This document shows positions 8,687 to 17,336 of a stretch of 64,000 nucleotides of DNA, piece by piece. The translations under genes and the position numbers were made by a program. A model generated the notes under the pieces. The model was not told the DNA's origin and searched no databases. It saw only the letters and a program-made list of their open reading frames with translations. The number at the start of each line of letters is the position of its first letter. Position 1 is the first letter of the stretch. The stretch is from Sulfitobacter pontiacus (GTDB lineage Bacteria; Pseudomonadota; Alphaproteobacteria; Rhodobacterales; Rhodobacteraceae), in the NCBI RefSeq assembly GCF_040790665.1, contig NZ_CP160850.1, positions 1-64,000 on the forward strand, in the 5' to 3' direction.

Positions 8687-9090
8687 GCGCAGCTGGCGAT
8701 CAGGAGCACGGGGAGCGAGACATAGATCACCCCGACCGCCGAGATCAGCGACAGCAGGAAGGCCGCGTGGCCCATGAACTGGTGGCGGTCCTCGTTGTTG
8801 CCCGCGTCGTTTTCCCATTCGCGGTCGCGCACCACATCCCATTGCCGCCACGCGCCCCAGCCCAGCCAGACGATCGCCGCCAGAACGCCTATGGTCAGCA
8901 GCCCGATGCCGAGGCGAAGGGTGGTAAGGTAATCCACGCCGAGGATGTGATCGGCGCAGAATACGGTTGTGGCACCGTAGCAGATCACGAAATGCAGCGC
9001 CCAAAGCGTGGGGCTGAGGGCGAGCCGCCAGAGGCTGTCTTGTTCCTCGTGGAATTCCTCTTGCTCTTCTTCGGTGGAGATCTGGTTCAT
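8683..9090 (-). CDS. Small three-TM protein of the oxidase operon, function unknown
   Basis: 135 residues, coupled by 4-bp ATGA overlaps on both sides (to coxI/III upstream and ctaG-like downstream). The N-terminus is very acidic (MNQISTEEEQEEFHEEQDS), followed by three hydrophobic helices with an intervening charged loop (REWENDAGNNEDRHQ). I do not recognise a family. Position and coupling suggest an accessory or fourth subunit of the oxidase. A longer start at 9177 lies inside the previous gene and is not supported. Confidence 0.7.
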   Translation of the reverse strand: MNQISTEEEQEEFHEEQDSLWRLALSPTLWALHFVICYGATTVFCADHILGVDYLTTLRLGIGLLTIGVLAAIVWLGWGAWRQWDVVRDREWENDAGNNEDRHQFMGHAAFLLSLISAVGVIYVSLPVLLIASCA

Positions 9091-11654
9091 GCCAGCAACC
9101 TTGGGGCCACGCCCAGAATAAAGCCGGTGACCAGCGCGGTCAGCACCATGAAGTGCCAGAACAGCGTGACGTTGCACAGATCGGCGTCATATTGCGGGGT
9201 CACCTTGCCAAAGATCGACCCTGCCAGCGCGTAAAGCTGCATGATGACCCCCAGCAGGGAATGGGCCACCAGCCAGACCATCAGCGCCCACATGGTCGCG
9301 GGGTAGACATGGGTTGTGGGCTCAAGGTCGAGGACCGACAGGATGATCAGCCCCGCCCCGCCGACGGTGCAGGTCGCGGCCAGTGCCAATGCGAGGCGTG
9401 CCAGCGTGATATGGCTGCGTTTATTGACCTCGCGTGCGAGCACGGTCGCGGCCCATGAGACGACAAACAGCGTAACCCCGAGCGCGACGGCGGCGCCCGT
9501 CGCGTGGTCCGCTCCGATGGTGATAAAGTCCGGGCGCGCGGTCCAGTAGAAGAAGAACCCGAAGACGAGGCTGGCGAAGGCGGTGCTGTCGCCCAGCATC
9601 GTGATCCAGACCGCCCACCACCCGACAGAGGTCGGCCCCGAGGCGTAGGTCGGCAGGCTGAGGCCAAGACCCACGTCCTTACGCTCCTGATCCGGCACCT
9701 GTGCCGTGCTGGTCCAGAGCCAGTAGAGCACGCAGACAATGGCGAAGGCGCCGCAGACGATGGCGGGTTCGTAGATGTGGAAGGTGGGGAAGATGAACGC
9801 GCCGCCGGTAAAGAACGCGGCGAGCATGGTGATCCACGCGGGGCCGGTGACGCGCTGCACCATCAGCGGTTTCGCGTCGATGACCGAGGTGATCAGCGTC
9901 TCGCGTTTGCCCTCGGGGGCGTCGGGCAGATAGTAGCGGCCCGCGTCCATACGCTCGACCAGTTTGGGCTGGTCCCACAGCGGATAGCGCGAGGTGATAT
10001 AGGGCACCGAACGGTTGCCCCATGCCTCTTCGGGCACATCATGGGCCCATTCCAGCGTGCCGCCGCCCCAAGGGTTGCGCTTGATCTGGCCTTGGTACGC
10101 TTTGGGCCGCAGCAGATCGTAGACGAAGACGGCAAAGCCTGCGGCGGTGATATAGGCCCCGACGGTGGACATCATATTGAGCCAGTCCCAGCCCGCGCTG
10201 CCCGGGTAGGTGAAGATCCGGCGCGGCATCCCCTTGAGCCCCGTCAGATGCATCGGCAGGAAGGTGACGTTGAAGCCCACAAAGATCAGCCAGAAGGCCC
10301 AACGGCCAAGGGTTTCGGACAGAAGCTTTTTGCGGAAGAAGGGGAAGAAATAATAGACCCCCGCCATGACCGGAAAGACCATGCCGCCAAACAGCGTGTA
10401 ATGCAGGTGGGCCACGACGAAGTAGCTGTCATGGGCCTGCCAGTTGAAGGGCACGATGGCCAGCATCACCCCTGTCAGACCGCCCGCCACAAAGATCGCC
10501 AGCGCCCCCGCGATCCAGAGCATCGGCAGGGTCATCTTGACCCGTCCCACCATCAGCGTCGCGACAAAGGCGAAAAGCTGGATGCCGGTGGGGATCACCA
10601 CGGCCTCGGACGCGGCAGAGAAGAACCCCAGACTGATCTGGGGCAGGCCGGTGGTGAACATGTGATGCACCCACAGCCCGAAGGACAAGAACCCCGTGCC
10701 GACCGCACTGAGCACGATCCACGAATAGCCCACGATGGGCGTGCGTGCGACGGTGGGCACGATCATCGCGGCGATCGCGATAGAGGGCAGGAAGATGATG
10801 TAGACCTCCGGATGGCCGAAAATCCAGAACAGATGCTGCCAGAGCATCGGGTCGCCACCCCGGACGGGATCGAAGAACGGCCAATCGAAGGAGCGTTCGA
10901 GTTCGAACAGGAAATCCCCCGCGATCAGCGGCGGGAAGGCGAAGAGGATCATGCCGCCTACGACCATCACATACCACGCATAAAGCGGCATGATGTTGAC
11001 GCGCATCCCCGGCGGGCGGCATTTGAGCGCGCCGACAATCAGCTCGACCGCCGCGGCGATGGAGGCGACCTCGATAAACGAGAGGCCCAAAAGCCAGACA
11101 TCGGGGCCGATGCCTTCTTCCTTGGTGGCGAGCGGGGGGTACATGAACCAGCCCGCCTTGGGGCCGGAATCGAACAGGATGGACGCGAAGACAAAGATGC
11201 CGCCGATCAGGAAGCACCAGTAGCCATAGGCGCTGAGCCGCGGGAACGGCATGTCGCGCGCGCCCAGCATACCGGGCAGCAGCAGGATCGAGATCGCCTC
11301 GAACATGGGCACGGCAAAGAGGAACATCATCGCCGAGCCGTGCATGGTGAAGAACTGGTTATAGCGGTCGGCGTCGAGGAAATCATTCTCGGGCACGGCA
11401 AGCTGGGTGCGCATGAGCACCGCCAGAATACCGGCGCAGAGCATGAAAAAGAACGCGGTCATCGTGTACCAGATGCCGACCTCGGTGTTGTTCACCGCCG
11501 ACCAGTAGCGCCAGCCTTGCGGCGTTTTCCAAGCCGCACGCAGGCGTTTTTTCTGCGCCTCTTGAACCTCCTGCGGGACGGGTTCGGCGAGCATATCCTC
11601 GGTCGGGGGGTAGGTGCCTTCGGGTTGCAGCACATCGGGGTATCTGCGGGTCAT
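9087..11654 (-). CDS. Fused cytochrome c oxidase subunit I + III
   Basis: 855-residue haem-copper oxidase core reducing O2 to water at the cytoplasmic membrane. Subunit I covers about residues 1-560 and a subunit-III-like seven-helix domain about 640-855. Visible ligands: H105 (haem a), H281 with Y285 (GHPEVYI, CuB and cross-linked Tyr), H330/H331 (CuB), H416 (a3) and H418 (a) in AHLHYT. The D-channel Asp (D134) and Glu (E283) are kept. Hand alignment to Rhodobacter subunit I puts Ser141 where Asn139 is expected and Gln359 where the K-channel Lys362 is expected. It overlaps coxII and the 3-TM gene by 4 bp each. The I+III fusion is known in caa3 families. Confidence 0.93.
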   Translation of the reverse strand: MTRRYPDVLQPEGTYPPTEDMLAEPVPQEVQEAQKKRLRAAWKTPQGWRYWSAVNNTEVGIWYTMTAFFFMLCAGILAVLMRTQLAVPENDFLDADRYNQFFTMHGSAMMFLFAVPMFEAISILLLPGMLGARDMPFPRLSAYGYWCFLIGGIFVFASILFDSGPKAGWFMYPPLATKEEGIGPDVWLLGLSFIEVASIAAAVELIVGALKCRPPGMRVNIMPLYAWYVMVVGGMILFAFPPLIAGDFLFELERSFDWPFFDPVRGGDPMLWQHLFWIFGHPEVYIIFLPSIAIAAMIVPTVARTPIVGYSWIVLSAVGTGFLSFGLWVHHMFTTGLPQISLGFFSAASEAVVIPTGIQLFAFVATLMVGRVKMTLPMLWIAGALAIFVAGGLTGVMLAIVPFNWQAHDSYFVVAHLHYTLFGGMVFPVMAGVYYFFPFFRKKLLSETLGRWAFWLIFVGFNVTFLPMHLTGLKGMPRRIFTYPGSAGWDWLNMMSTVGAYITAAGFAVFVYDLLRPKAYQGQIKRNPWGGGTLEWAHDVPEEAWGNRSVPYITSRYPLWDQPKLVERMDAGRYYLPDAPEGKRETLITSVIDAKPLMVQRVTGPAWITMLAAFFTGGAFIFPTFHIYEPAIVCGAFAIVCVLYWLWTSTAQVPDQERKDVGLGLSLPTYASGPTSVGWWAVWITMLGDSTAFASLVFGFFFYWTARPDFITIGADHATGAAVALGVTLFVVSWAATVLAREVNKRSHITLARLALALAATCTVGGAGLIILSVLDLEPTTHVYPATMWALMVWLVAHSLLGVIMQLYALAGSIFGKVTPQYDADLCNVTLFWHFMVLTALVTGFILGVAPRLLA

Positions 11655-12637
11655 TCCAGCCCCCCCAGATAGGCGGCGAGCGCCGCGAGGTCGTCGTCGG
11701 ACAGGAAGTCATAGGTGGGCATATTGACCTCGGGTTTGATCGTGTCGGTGTGGCCGATCCATGTGGCGATGGCCTGCGCGTTCAGGGGCAGGGTGCCCGC
11801 GGCAAGCGAGTGGCGATTTGCCAGATGGGTCAGGTCGGGGCCGGTCTTGCCGATGGCTTTGGTGCCACGAATGCTGTGGCAGGCGCCGCAGCCTTCCTCA
11901 AGGAACAGGGTTGCGCCGGCTTTGGCCAGCGCGCCTTGGGGTGGCTTGGCATCGCGCGCCTCGGCGCTCAGCCATTGGTCGAATTCATCGGGTGGCATCA
12001 CCACGGTTTCAAAGGCCATCAGCGCATGGGAGGCGCCGCAGAATTCGGCGCATTGGCCCCGGTAGATGCCGGGATCGGTGGGCGCGAGGGTCATGCGGGT
12101 TTCACGCCCCGGGAACATATCGGTCTTGCCGCCAAGGGCCGGCACCCAGAAGGAGTGGATCACCCGATGGGCGTTCAGCACAAGCTCGGTCCGGGCACCG
12201 GCGGGCAGGCGGAGTTCATTCGCCGAGACGATTGTTCTCGTCTCCCCCTGCTGTTGGTATTCGACGCGCCACCACCATTGTTCGGCGGTGACGCGCACGA
12301 CCAGCCCGTCCCCTTCGGCGCGGGTCGGTCCCATCAGCGGCAGGGAATACATCAGCAGCCCCCCCAGCAGGACCACGGGAAAGAGGATGCCCCCGCCGAC
12401 GATCAGCATCTCGGCGGGGCGGCGGCGCATGGCACAGGGGTTGATGCGTGTGACATAGACAAACAGCAGCGCGACAAGCCCCCACAGGATCACCGCGCCG
12501 ACCAGCATCACCCAAAAGAGGTTCAGCACATCCGACGCGTCCTGACCGGCGGGGGCCAGCACGGATTGACGCCCCTCGCAGCCCGCCAGAAGCAGGGCGG
12601 CCGGGGCGATTACACAGATGCGCCAAGGGTGTTGCAA
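11651..12637 (-). CDS. Cytochrome c oxidase subunit II with fused cytochrome c (caa3-type)
   Basis: CuA-bearing subunit that accepts electrons and passes them to subunit I. It has a lipoprotein signal with lipobox LLAGC, two TM helices, then the cupredoxin domain. The CuA ligands are HSFWVP plus GQCAEFCGASHALM (Cys, Cys, His, Met). A C-terminal cytochrome c domain (CGACHS ... NMPTYDF as Met ligand) makes it caa3-type. I favour the TTG at 12637 because AAGGAG lies five bases before it and it opens directly into the signal peptide. A GTG at 12652 overlapping the permease stop is the alternative. The frame is open to 12793, but that part only shadows the permease gene. Confidence 0.9.
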   Translation of the reverse strand: MQHPWRICVIAPAALLLAGCEGRQSVLAPAGQDASDVLNLFWVMLVGAVILWGLVALLFVYVTRINPCAMRRRPAEMLIVGGGILFPVVLLGGLLMYSLPLMGPTRAEGDGLVVRVTAEQWWWRVEYQQQGETRTIVSANELRLPAGARTELVLNAHRVIHSFWVPALGGKTDMFPGRETRMTLAPTDPGIYRGQCAEFCGASHALMAFETVVMPPDEFDQWLSAEARDAKPPQGALAKAGATLFLEEGCGACHSIRGTKAIGKTGPDLTHLANRHSLAAGTLPLNAQAIATWIGHTDTIKPEVNMPTYDFLSDDDLAALAAYLGGLE

Positions 12638-12648
12638 GAGGGCTCCTT

Positions 12649-14049
12649 TCACTCTGACAATTTGTCCATGTCCGAGGCAAGCGGGTCTTGCCCCTTTGAT
12701 TTCATGTAGAATACGGTCGCACCCCAGAGCACGACACCCAAGCCGATCAGCACCGCGGCGATGAGGTATTGCACGCTGTCGCGCCCCGTCCACGGGCCGA
12801 CGAAAAAGGCGCAGGATATCGCGCCGATATAGGGCAGGCCGAGGGGGCTGGTGAAATGGTCGTGGTCCACCGTATCGCTGCGCAGCACCAGCACGGCGAT
12901 ATTGACCAGCGTGAACACCGCAAGCAGCAGCAGCGCGGTGGTGCCCCCCAGATCAGGCACCGCGCCGACAAAGGTGATCAGCGCGATCGCCAGCCCGGTG
13001 GTAAAGACAATGGCCGTATAGGGCGTGCGCCGTTTGGGCAGCACCTTGCCCAGAATGGAGGGCAGCACTTTTTCCTGCGCCATCCCGTACAGCAGGCGGC
13101 TGGCCATCAGCATGTTAATCAGCGCGGAGTTCGCCACGGCGCACATGGTGATGATGCCGAAGACGCTGAGCGGGAACCAGGGCGCGCCGGCTTCGACGAC
13201 CTTGAGCAGGGGGGTGGCCCCTTCGCCCAAGGCCTTTGCGTCGACAAGGGCAATGGCGGTGATCGACACCAGCAGATAGATCACGCCGGTGATCAGCAGC
13301 CCGCCGAGCAGGACTTTGGGAAAGATGCGCGAGGGGTTCTTGGCCTCTTCGGCCATGTTCACGGAATCCTCGAAGCCGACCATTGCAAAGAAGGCCAGCG
13401 TGGTCGCGGCGATCACGGGCCAGAACAGGCCCTGCTCTCCGGCGCTGCTGAAATCGAACGCGCGGCCGAAATCGCCTTGCCCGCCCATGAGCGCGGCGGC
13501 GCCGATCATGATGATGATCAGCAGGCCGGTCAGTTCGATGCAGGTGAGCACCACATTTGCCTTCACGCTTTCGCCGACGCCGCGCAGGTTGATCAGCCCC
13601 AGCAGCACCATAAAGCCGATGCTGATGGCGGTGATCAGGAAGGCCCCGTCGCCCAGACCGAAACTTTTGCCGAAATTCTCGGCAAAAGCCTGCGAGGCGG
13701 TCGAGGCCGAGGTGATCCCGCTCGACATCACAGCGAAGGCCACAAGGAAGGTGAGGAAATGCACGCCAAAGGCTTTCTGCGTATAAAGCGCGGCACCGGC
13801 GGCCTTGGGGTATTTGGTGACAAGTTCAAGGTAGCTGCAAGCGGTCACGGTGGCCAAGACAAAGGCCACGAGGAACGGCAGCCAGACGATGCCGCCGACC
13901 TTTGCCGCGACTTCGCCTGTGAGCGCGTAGATCCCTGTGCCCAAGACATCGCCCACCACGAACAGCAGCAGCAATCCGGGCCCCATCACGCGTTTAAGTT
14001 CGGTTTTCTCGCCGTCTTGATCCGGCGTTGTTGAAACATCCTTGGTCAT
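12649..14049 (-). CDS. APC-superfamily amino acid permease
   Basis: 466-residue, roughly 12-TM transporter with the APC hallmark in TM1 (GDVLGTGIYALTGEVA) and a conserved TM6-like segment (FFAMVGFEDSVNMAEEAKNPSR). Substrate is not readable; this group includes cationic amino acid and polyamine carriers. The ATG follows GGGAG. It is placed inside the oxidase/dehydrogenase gene run, between DedA and coxII, and ends next to the coxII start, so it is probably co-transcribed with them. That setting is unusual. Confidence 0.88.
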   Translation of the reverse strand: MTKDVSTTPDQDGEKTELKRVMGPGLLLLFVVGDVLGTGIYALTGEVAAKVGGIVWLPFLVAFVLATVTACSYLELVTKYPKAAGAALYTQKAFGVHFLTFLVAFAVMSSGITSASTASQAFAENFGKSFGLGDGAFLITAISIGFMVLLGLINLRGVGESVKANVVLTCIELTGLLIIIMIGAAALMGGQGDFGRAFDFSSAGEQGLFWPVIAATTLAFFAMVGFEDSVNMAEEAKNPSRIFPKVLLGGLLITGVIYLLVSITAIALVDAKALGEGATPLLKVVEAGAPWFPLSVFGIITMCAVANSALINMLMASRLLYGMAQEKVLPSILGKVLPKRRTPYTAIVFTTGLAIALITFVGAVPDLGGTTALLLLAVFTLVNIAVLVLRSDTVDHDHFTSPLGLPYIGAISCAFFVGPWTGRDSVQYLIAAVLIGLGVVLWGATVFYMKSKGQDPLASDMDKLSE

Positions 14050-14126
14050 GGGACACTCCCTTCCCCCCTTGCCGGGGGCGTGGCCCCGACATCACAGCCG
14101 TCACCAGTTCACGCCCGTAGCGACGG

Positions 14127-14744
14127 CTAGCCCGTGGCGTCTTGTGCGCTGCCGCCTTTCTTGCGGATCACGCGGTAGATGTAGGTCAGCACCAAGGCGC
14201 CGATGACAACGTTGGACACGGGGTTCATGTAGTCCGCGACCAGATCGTATTGCGACCCGAGCGCGTAGCCGAGGCCGGTCAGCAATGTGTTCCAGATCAC
14301 CGTGCCCGCCAGCGAGAAGGCCAGAAACGGCAGGTGATGCATCGGCGTCAGCCCCGCGGGCACCGAGATCAATGTGCGGATCGCGGGCACCATGCGCCCC
14401 ATGAGCACGGCCAGATTGCCGTGGCGGTCGAACCAGTCCGACGCGCGGTCAAGATCCTCGGGGGACATGGTGAGCCAGCGGCCATGCTTTTCCAGAAGGC
14501 GCCGCACGCGGTCGCGCCCGATCTTGCGCGCGATGATATAGTAGAGGTAGGTGCCCGCCAGCGACCCGATGCTGCCCGCGATCACCACGCCGACAAAGTT
14601 CATCTGGTCCTGATAGGCCAGAAACCCCGCCAGCGGCATGATCAGCTCGGACGGGATGGGCGGAAAGACGTTTTCCGCGAACATCAAAAACGCGACGCCC
14701 AGATAGCCTGCGGCGTCCAGCAGGCCGGTGATCCAGTCAAACAT
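14127..14744 (-). CDS. DedA-family membrane protein
   Basis: 205 residues, VTT/SNARE-associated fold. Family motifs are visible: E-N-x-FPPIPSE near residue 25, a re-entrant G-x(3)-G-x(3)-Y, then GR-x(2)-P-x-R-x(6)-PAG at about 116-131, which carries the conserved acidic/Arg pair. DedA proteins are associated with lipid scrambling and proton-motive-force maintenance. GGAGG precedes the ATG. It lies within the minus-strand respiratory run, 80 bp before the permease and about 45 bp after the dihaem cytochrome gene. Confidence 0.88.
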   Translation of the reverse strand: MFDWITGLLDAAGYLGVAFLMFAENVFPPIPSELIMPLAGFLAYQDQMNFVGVVIAGSIGSLAGTYLYYIIARKIGRDRVRRLLEKHGRWLTMSPEDLDRASDWFDRHGNLAVLMGRMVPAIRTLISVPAGLTPMHHLPFLAFSLAGTVIWNTLLTGLGYALGSQYDLVADYMNPVSNVVIGALVLTYIYRVIRKKGGSAQDATG

Positions 14745-14789
14745 GGGGCCTCCGGTTCTGTTGCGTTGCGGGGGAGGGGGCGTTGAGCG

Positions 14790-15536
14790 TCATTGAGGGT
14801 CTTTCGTCGTCAGCGGGTTGGCCACGCGCTCGTAGTATTCACTGATGGCGCGCATATCCTCGGGGGTCATTTTGCGGGCGATGGCGGACATCATGCCGCC
14901 AAAGTCATTGTCCCGCTGGCCGCGTTTCCAGCGGTCCAGTTGCAGCACCATGTAGTTGGCGTATTGACCGGCAAGATAGGGCACCGAGGGCGGGTTGCCC
15001 GTGCCGTCGGGCCCGTGGCAGTTGGTGCAGGCGGGCAGACCCTTTTCGGGCGATCCGGCCCGCGCGATGGCGGCACCTTTCTGGATATCTTGTACCGAGA
15101 CCTGCCCGCGCGCCACCCGCAGCGGCGCGGCGAGAGAGGCGTAATAGGCGCTGACCGCGGCGCGGTCGTCTTCAGAGAGGGATTGCGCGACGGGCGTCAT
15201 CAGGTCGTCGGGCCGCGCGTCGCTGGCGTAGTCATCCAGCTGCTTGTCGAGGTACCACGCCGGTTGTCCGGTCAGCCGCGGGAAGCTGCCCGACCCGTCA
15301 CCCTGACCGTCAACGCTGTGGCAGGTCACGCAGGATTGCACATCGCCCGCGCCCTGTAGGGCGATGGTCTGCCCCCGTGCCAGCGTGTCGGCATCGGGCG
15401 GCGTATCGACCGTCATGTTGAACAGGTCGCGCGCCGTACCATAGGGCTGATCCGCAGGGATCGCCTGCGCGGTGGCCAGCGCGGGCAAAAAGGCTGCGAG
15501 GGCGAGGCTAAGCAGGGGGCGATGCGGGATGTTCAT
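14790..15536 (-). CDS. Dihaem c-type cytochrome (c4-like)
   Basis: 248 residues with a Sec signal (cleavage near ALATAQA) and two cytochrome c domains. The haem motifs are CVTCHS and CTNCHG, with downstream Met candidates MTPVAQS and GGMMSAIARKM. It lies directly downstream of the GMC dehydrogenase gene and has its own RBS (GGAG). The two-domain form matches the electron-acceptor cytochromes paired with GMC-type gluconate, sorbitol or alcohol dehydrogenases. It is the likely bridge from the dehydrogenase to the oxidase. Confidence 0.88.
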   Translation of the reverse strand: MNIPHRPLLSLALAAFLPALATAQAIPADQPYGTARDLFNMTVDTPPDADTLARGQTIALQGAGDVQSCVTCHSVDGQGDGSGSFPRLTGQPAWYLDKQLDDYASDARPDDLMTPVAQSLSEDDRAAVSAYYASLAAPLRVARGQVSVQDIQKGAAIARAGSPEKGLPACTNCHGPDGTGNPPSVPYLAGQYANYMVLQLDRWKRGQRDNDFGGMMSAIARKMTPEDMRAISEYYERVANPLTTKDPQ

Positions 15537-15551
15537 GGCGGCTCCTCTGCT

Positions 15552-17333
15552 TCAGGCGTCCATCAGTGGGCGCGGGTTGGCGATATAGTCGTTCTTCATG
15601 TGATCGAGCGTCCAATAGGCGACACCCATCAGCGGCCCCGTGGGGTTGTAGCCAAGGTTCTGCGGAAACAGCCCTGCGCCAAAGACAAAGACGTTGTGAT
15701 GATCCCACATCTGGCCAAAGCGGTTCACGACGCTGGTGGTCGGGTCCGTGCCCATCACCGTGCCGCCGGTGTTATGGGTGGTCTGATAGGGCACGATGGA
15801 ATAATCACTGCCCTCTGCCGCACGGTTGCTGGCGGAGGTGGATGTCACGTTATCCATATTGCGCGCGATCTCATGCGCCTTGCCCATCACATAGTCGGCC
15901 ATGCGCCGGTCGTTTTCGGGGAAGTTGAAGGTCATCCGCAGCAGCGGGCGGCCATAGGCGTCTTTCCATGTTGGATCGAGGTCAAGGTAGTTATCGGGCG
16001 TCGCCATGGATGACCCGTGGACGGTCAGGCTGGCGTGGTGTAGGTAATTCTCGCGCACGGCACGTTTCCAGTCGGCGCCCCATGCGGGCGTGCCTTTTGG
16101 CGTGGGCTGGTAGTTGATCGGGCGGCCATTGGTCTGCGTGCAGGCGATATAGCCGCCGCCCAGAAACCCCAGATCGCTGTGATCAAAGTTGTCACCGTTG
16201 AAATCGTCGATCACCGTGCCAAGCGCCCCCGCCCCCATAAAGGGGTTGGTCACCACCTGATCATCGAAAAATACGTTCACACCCGCCATCGTCTGATAGG
16301 CATAGTTCCGCCCCACGGTGCCCGTGCGGGTTTTCGGGTCGTAGGGTTTGCCCAGACCGGAGACCAGCATCAGATGCACATTCCACAGGCCATAGGCATT
16401 CATGCAGACGATATCGGCGGGCTGGAACACCTCTTCGCCCGCGTCGGTCAGATAGGTGACGCCGGTGGCGGTCTTGCCGTCCTCTGACTTCTCGACCCGC
16501 AAGACTTGTGCCTGATAGCGGATCTCGAAATTCTCGTGGGATTTGATCTGGTCATAGACGCAGATGATCGGGTCGGCCTTGGCGTAGTAGCCGCAGCCGA
16601 AGCGTTCGCAAAAGCCGCAATAGGTGCAGGGATGCAGCTTGGCTCCGTAGGGGTTGGTGTATTCTTTAGTGGCGTTGGCGGCGGGCATGGGGAAAGGGTG
16701 ATAGCCGAGCTTTTGCGCCGCCTCGCCGAATTTGGTGGGGCCGATGGGCTGGCGCATCGGCGGGTTGGGATAATCGGCGCTGCGCGGCCCTTCGAAGGGG
16801 TTGCCGCCTTCACGCGGGCCGTCTGCCATCTGGCCTGCTATACCGGAGGTGCCGCAGATTTTCTCGTAGAAATCGAAATGGGGTTCAAGCTCGTCATAGG
16901 TGACGCCCCAATCCTGCACATTCAGATCATCGGGAATGAAGTCGGCACCATAGCGGTTTTCGTAGTGGCTGCGCATTTCGAGGTCGGAGGGCAGGGGCCG
17001 CCAAAGCTGGCCGTTCCAGTGGATACCCGCGCCGCCAAGCCCGACACCGGGCAGGAACGACCCGAGCCTGCGCATCGGCAGCGCCTGCTGGCTGGCGTTG
17101 TTGCGGAAGGTCAGGGTCTCTTTGCGGGTGTTGATCATATGCGCGTGGTGCACCGCATATTTCAGTTCGTCATGTTCCTTGGGGGCGGCGAAATCATCGG
17201 CGTCGTGGCGGTAGGATCCGCGTTCCAGCACCACACAGCGTTTGCCAGCGTGGGCAAGTTCATATGCAGCTGTCAGACCCGTCCAACCGGCCCCGATGAT
17301 GACCACATCTGTTTTCGCCAGCCGCCGTGCCAT
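15552..17333 (-). CDS. GMC-family FAD-dependent dehydrogenase (gluconate 2-dehydrogenase large-subunit type)
   Basis: 593-residue flavoprotein with the Rossmann FAD motif (GAGWTGLTAAYELA, residues 14-27). A four-Cys segment, CTYCGFCERFGC (Cys at 236, 239, 242, 247), lies where three-subunit GMC dehydrogenases hold an Fe-S cluster. The C-terminal GMC signature has a catalytic His in TTHNTGG and Asn in QNLGYNPTGP. Typical substrates are sugars, sugar acids or alcohols, with electrons passed to cytochrome c rather than O2. No own signal peptide is seen; the Tat signal on the adjacent small subunit would export the complex. It is coupled to that subunit, with only 3 bp between them. Confidence 0.9.
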   Translation of the reverse strand: MARRLAKTDVVIIGAGWTGLTAAYELAHAGKRCVVLERGSYRHDADDFAAPKEHDELKYAVHHAHMINTRKETLTFRNNASQQALPMRRLGSFLPGVGLGGAGIHWNGQLWRPLPSDLEMRSHYENRYGADFIPDDLNVQDWGVTYDELEPHFDFYEKICGTSGIAGQMADGPREGGNPFEGPRSADYPNPPMRQPIGPTKFGEAAQKLGYHPFPMPAANATKEYTNPYGAKLHPCTYCGFCERFGCGYYAKADPIICVYDQIKSHENFEIRYQAQVLRVEKSEDGKTATGVTYLTDAGEEVFQPADIVCMNAYGLWNVHLMLVSGLGKPYDPKTRTGTVGRNYAYQTMAGVNVFFDDQVVTNPFMGAGALGTVIDDFNGDNFDHSDLGFLGGGYIACTQTNGRPINYQPTPKGTPAWGADWKRAVRENYLHHASLTVHGSSMATPDNYLDLDPTWKDAYGRPLLRMTFNFPENDRRMADYVMGKAHEIARNMDNVTSTSASNRAAEGSDYSIVPYQTTHNTGGTVMGTDPTTSVVNRFGQMWDHHNVFVFGAGLFPQNLGYNPTGPLMGVAYWTLDHMKNDYIANPRPLMDA

Positions 17334-17336
17334 GAT

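Noticed and set aside
9504..11672. 722-codon plus-strand open frame
   Set aside because: It runs entirely antisense to the CoxI+III gene, is rich in Arg/Gly/His/Asp without domains, and is a by-product of high third-position GC.
12769..14034. 421-codon plus-strand open frame
   Set aside because: Antisense to the APC permease, with His/Gln/Gly-rich low-complexity translation and no family.
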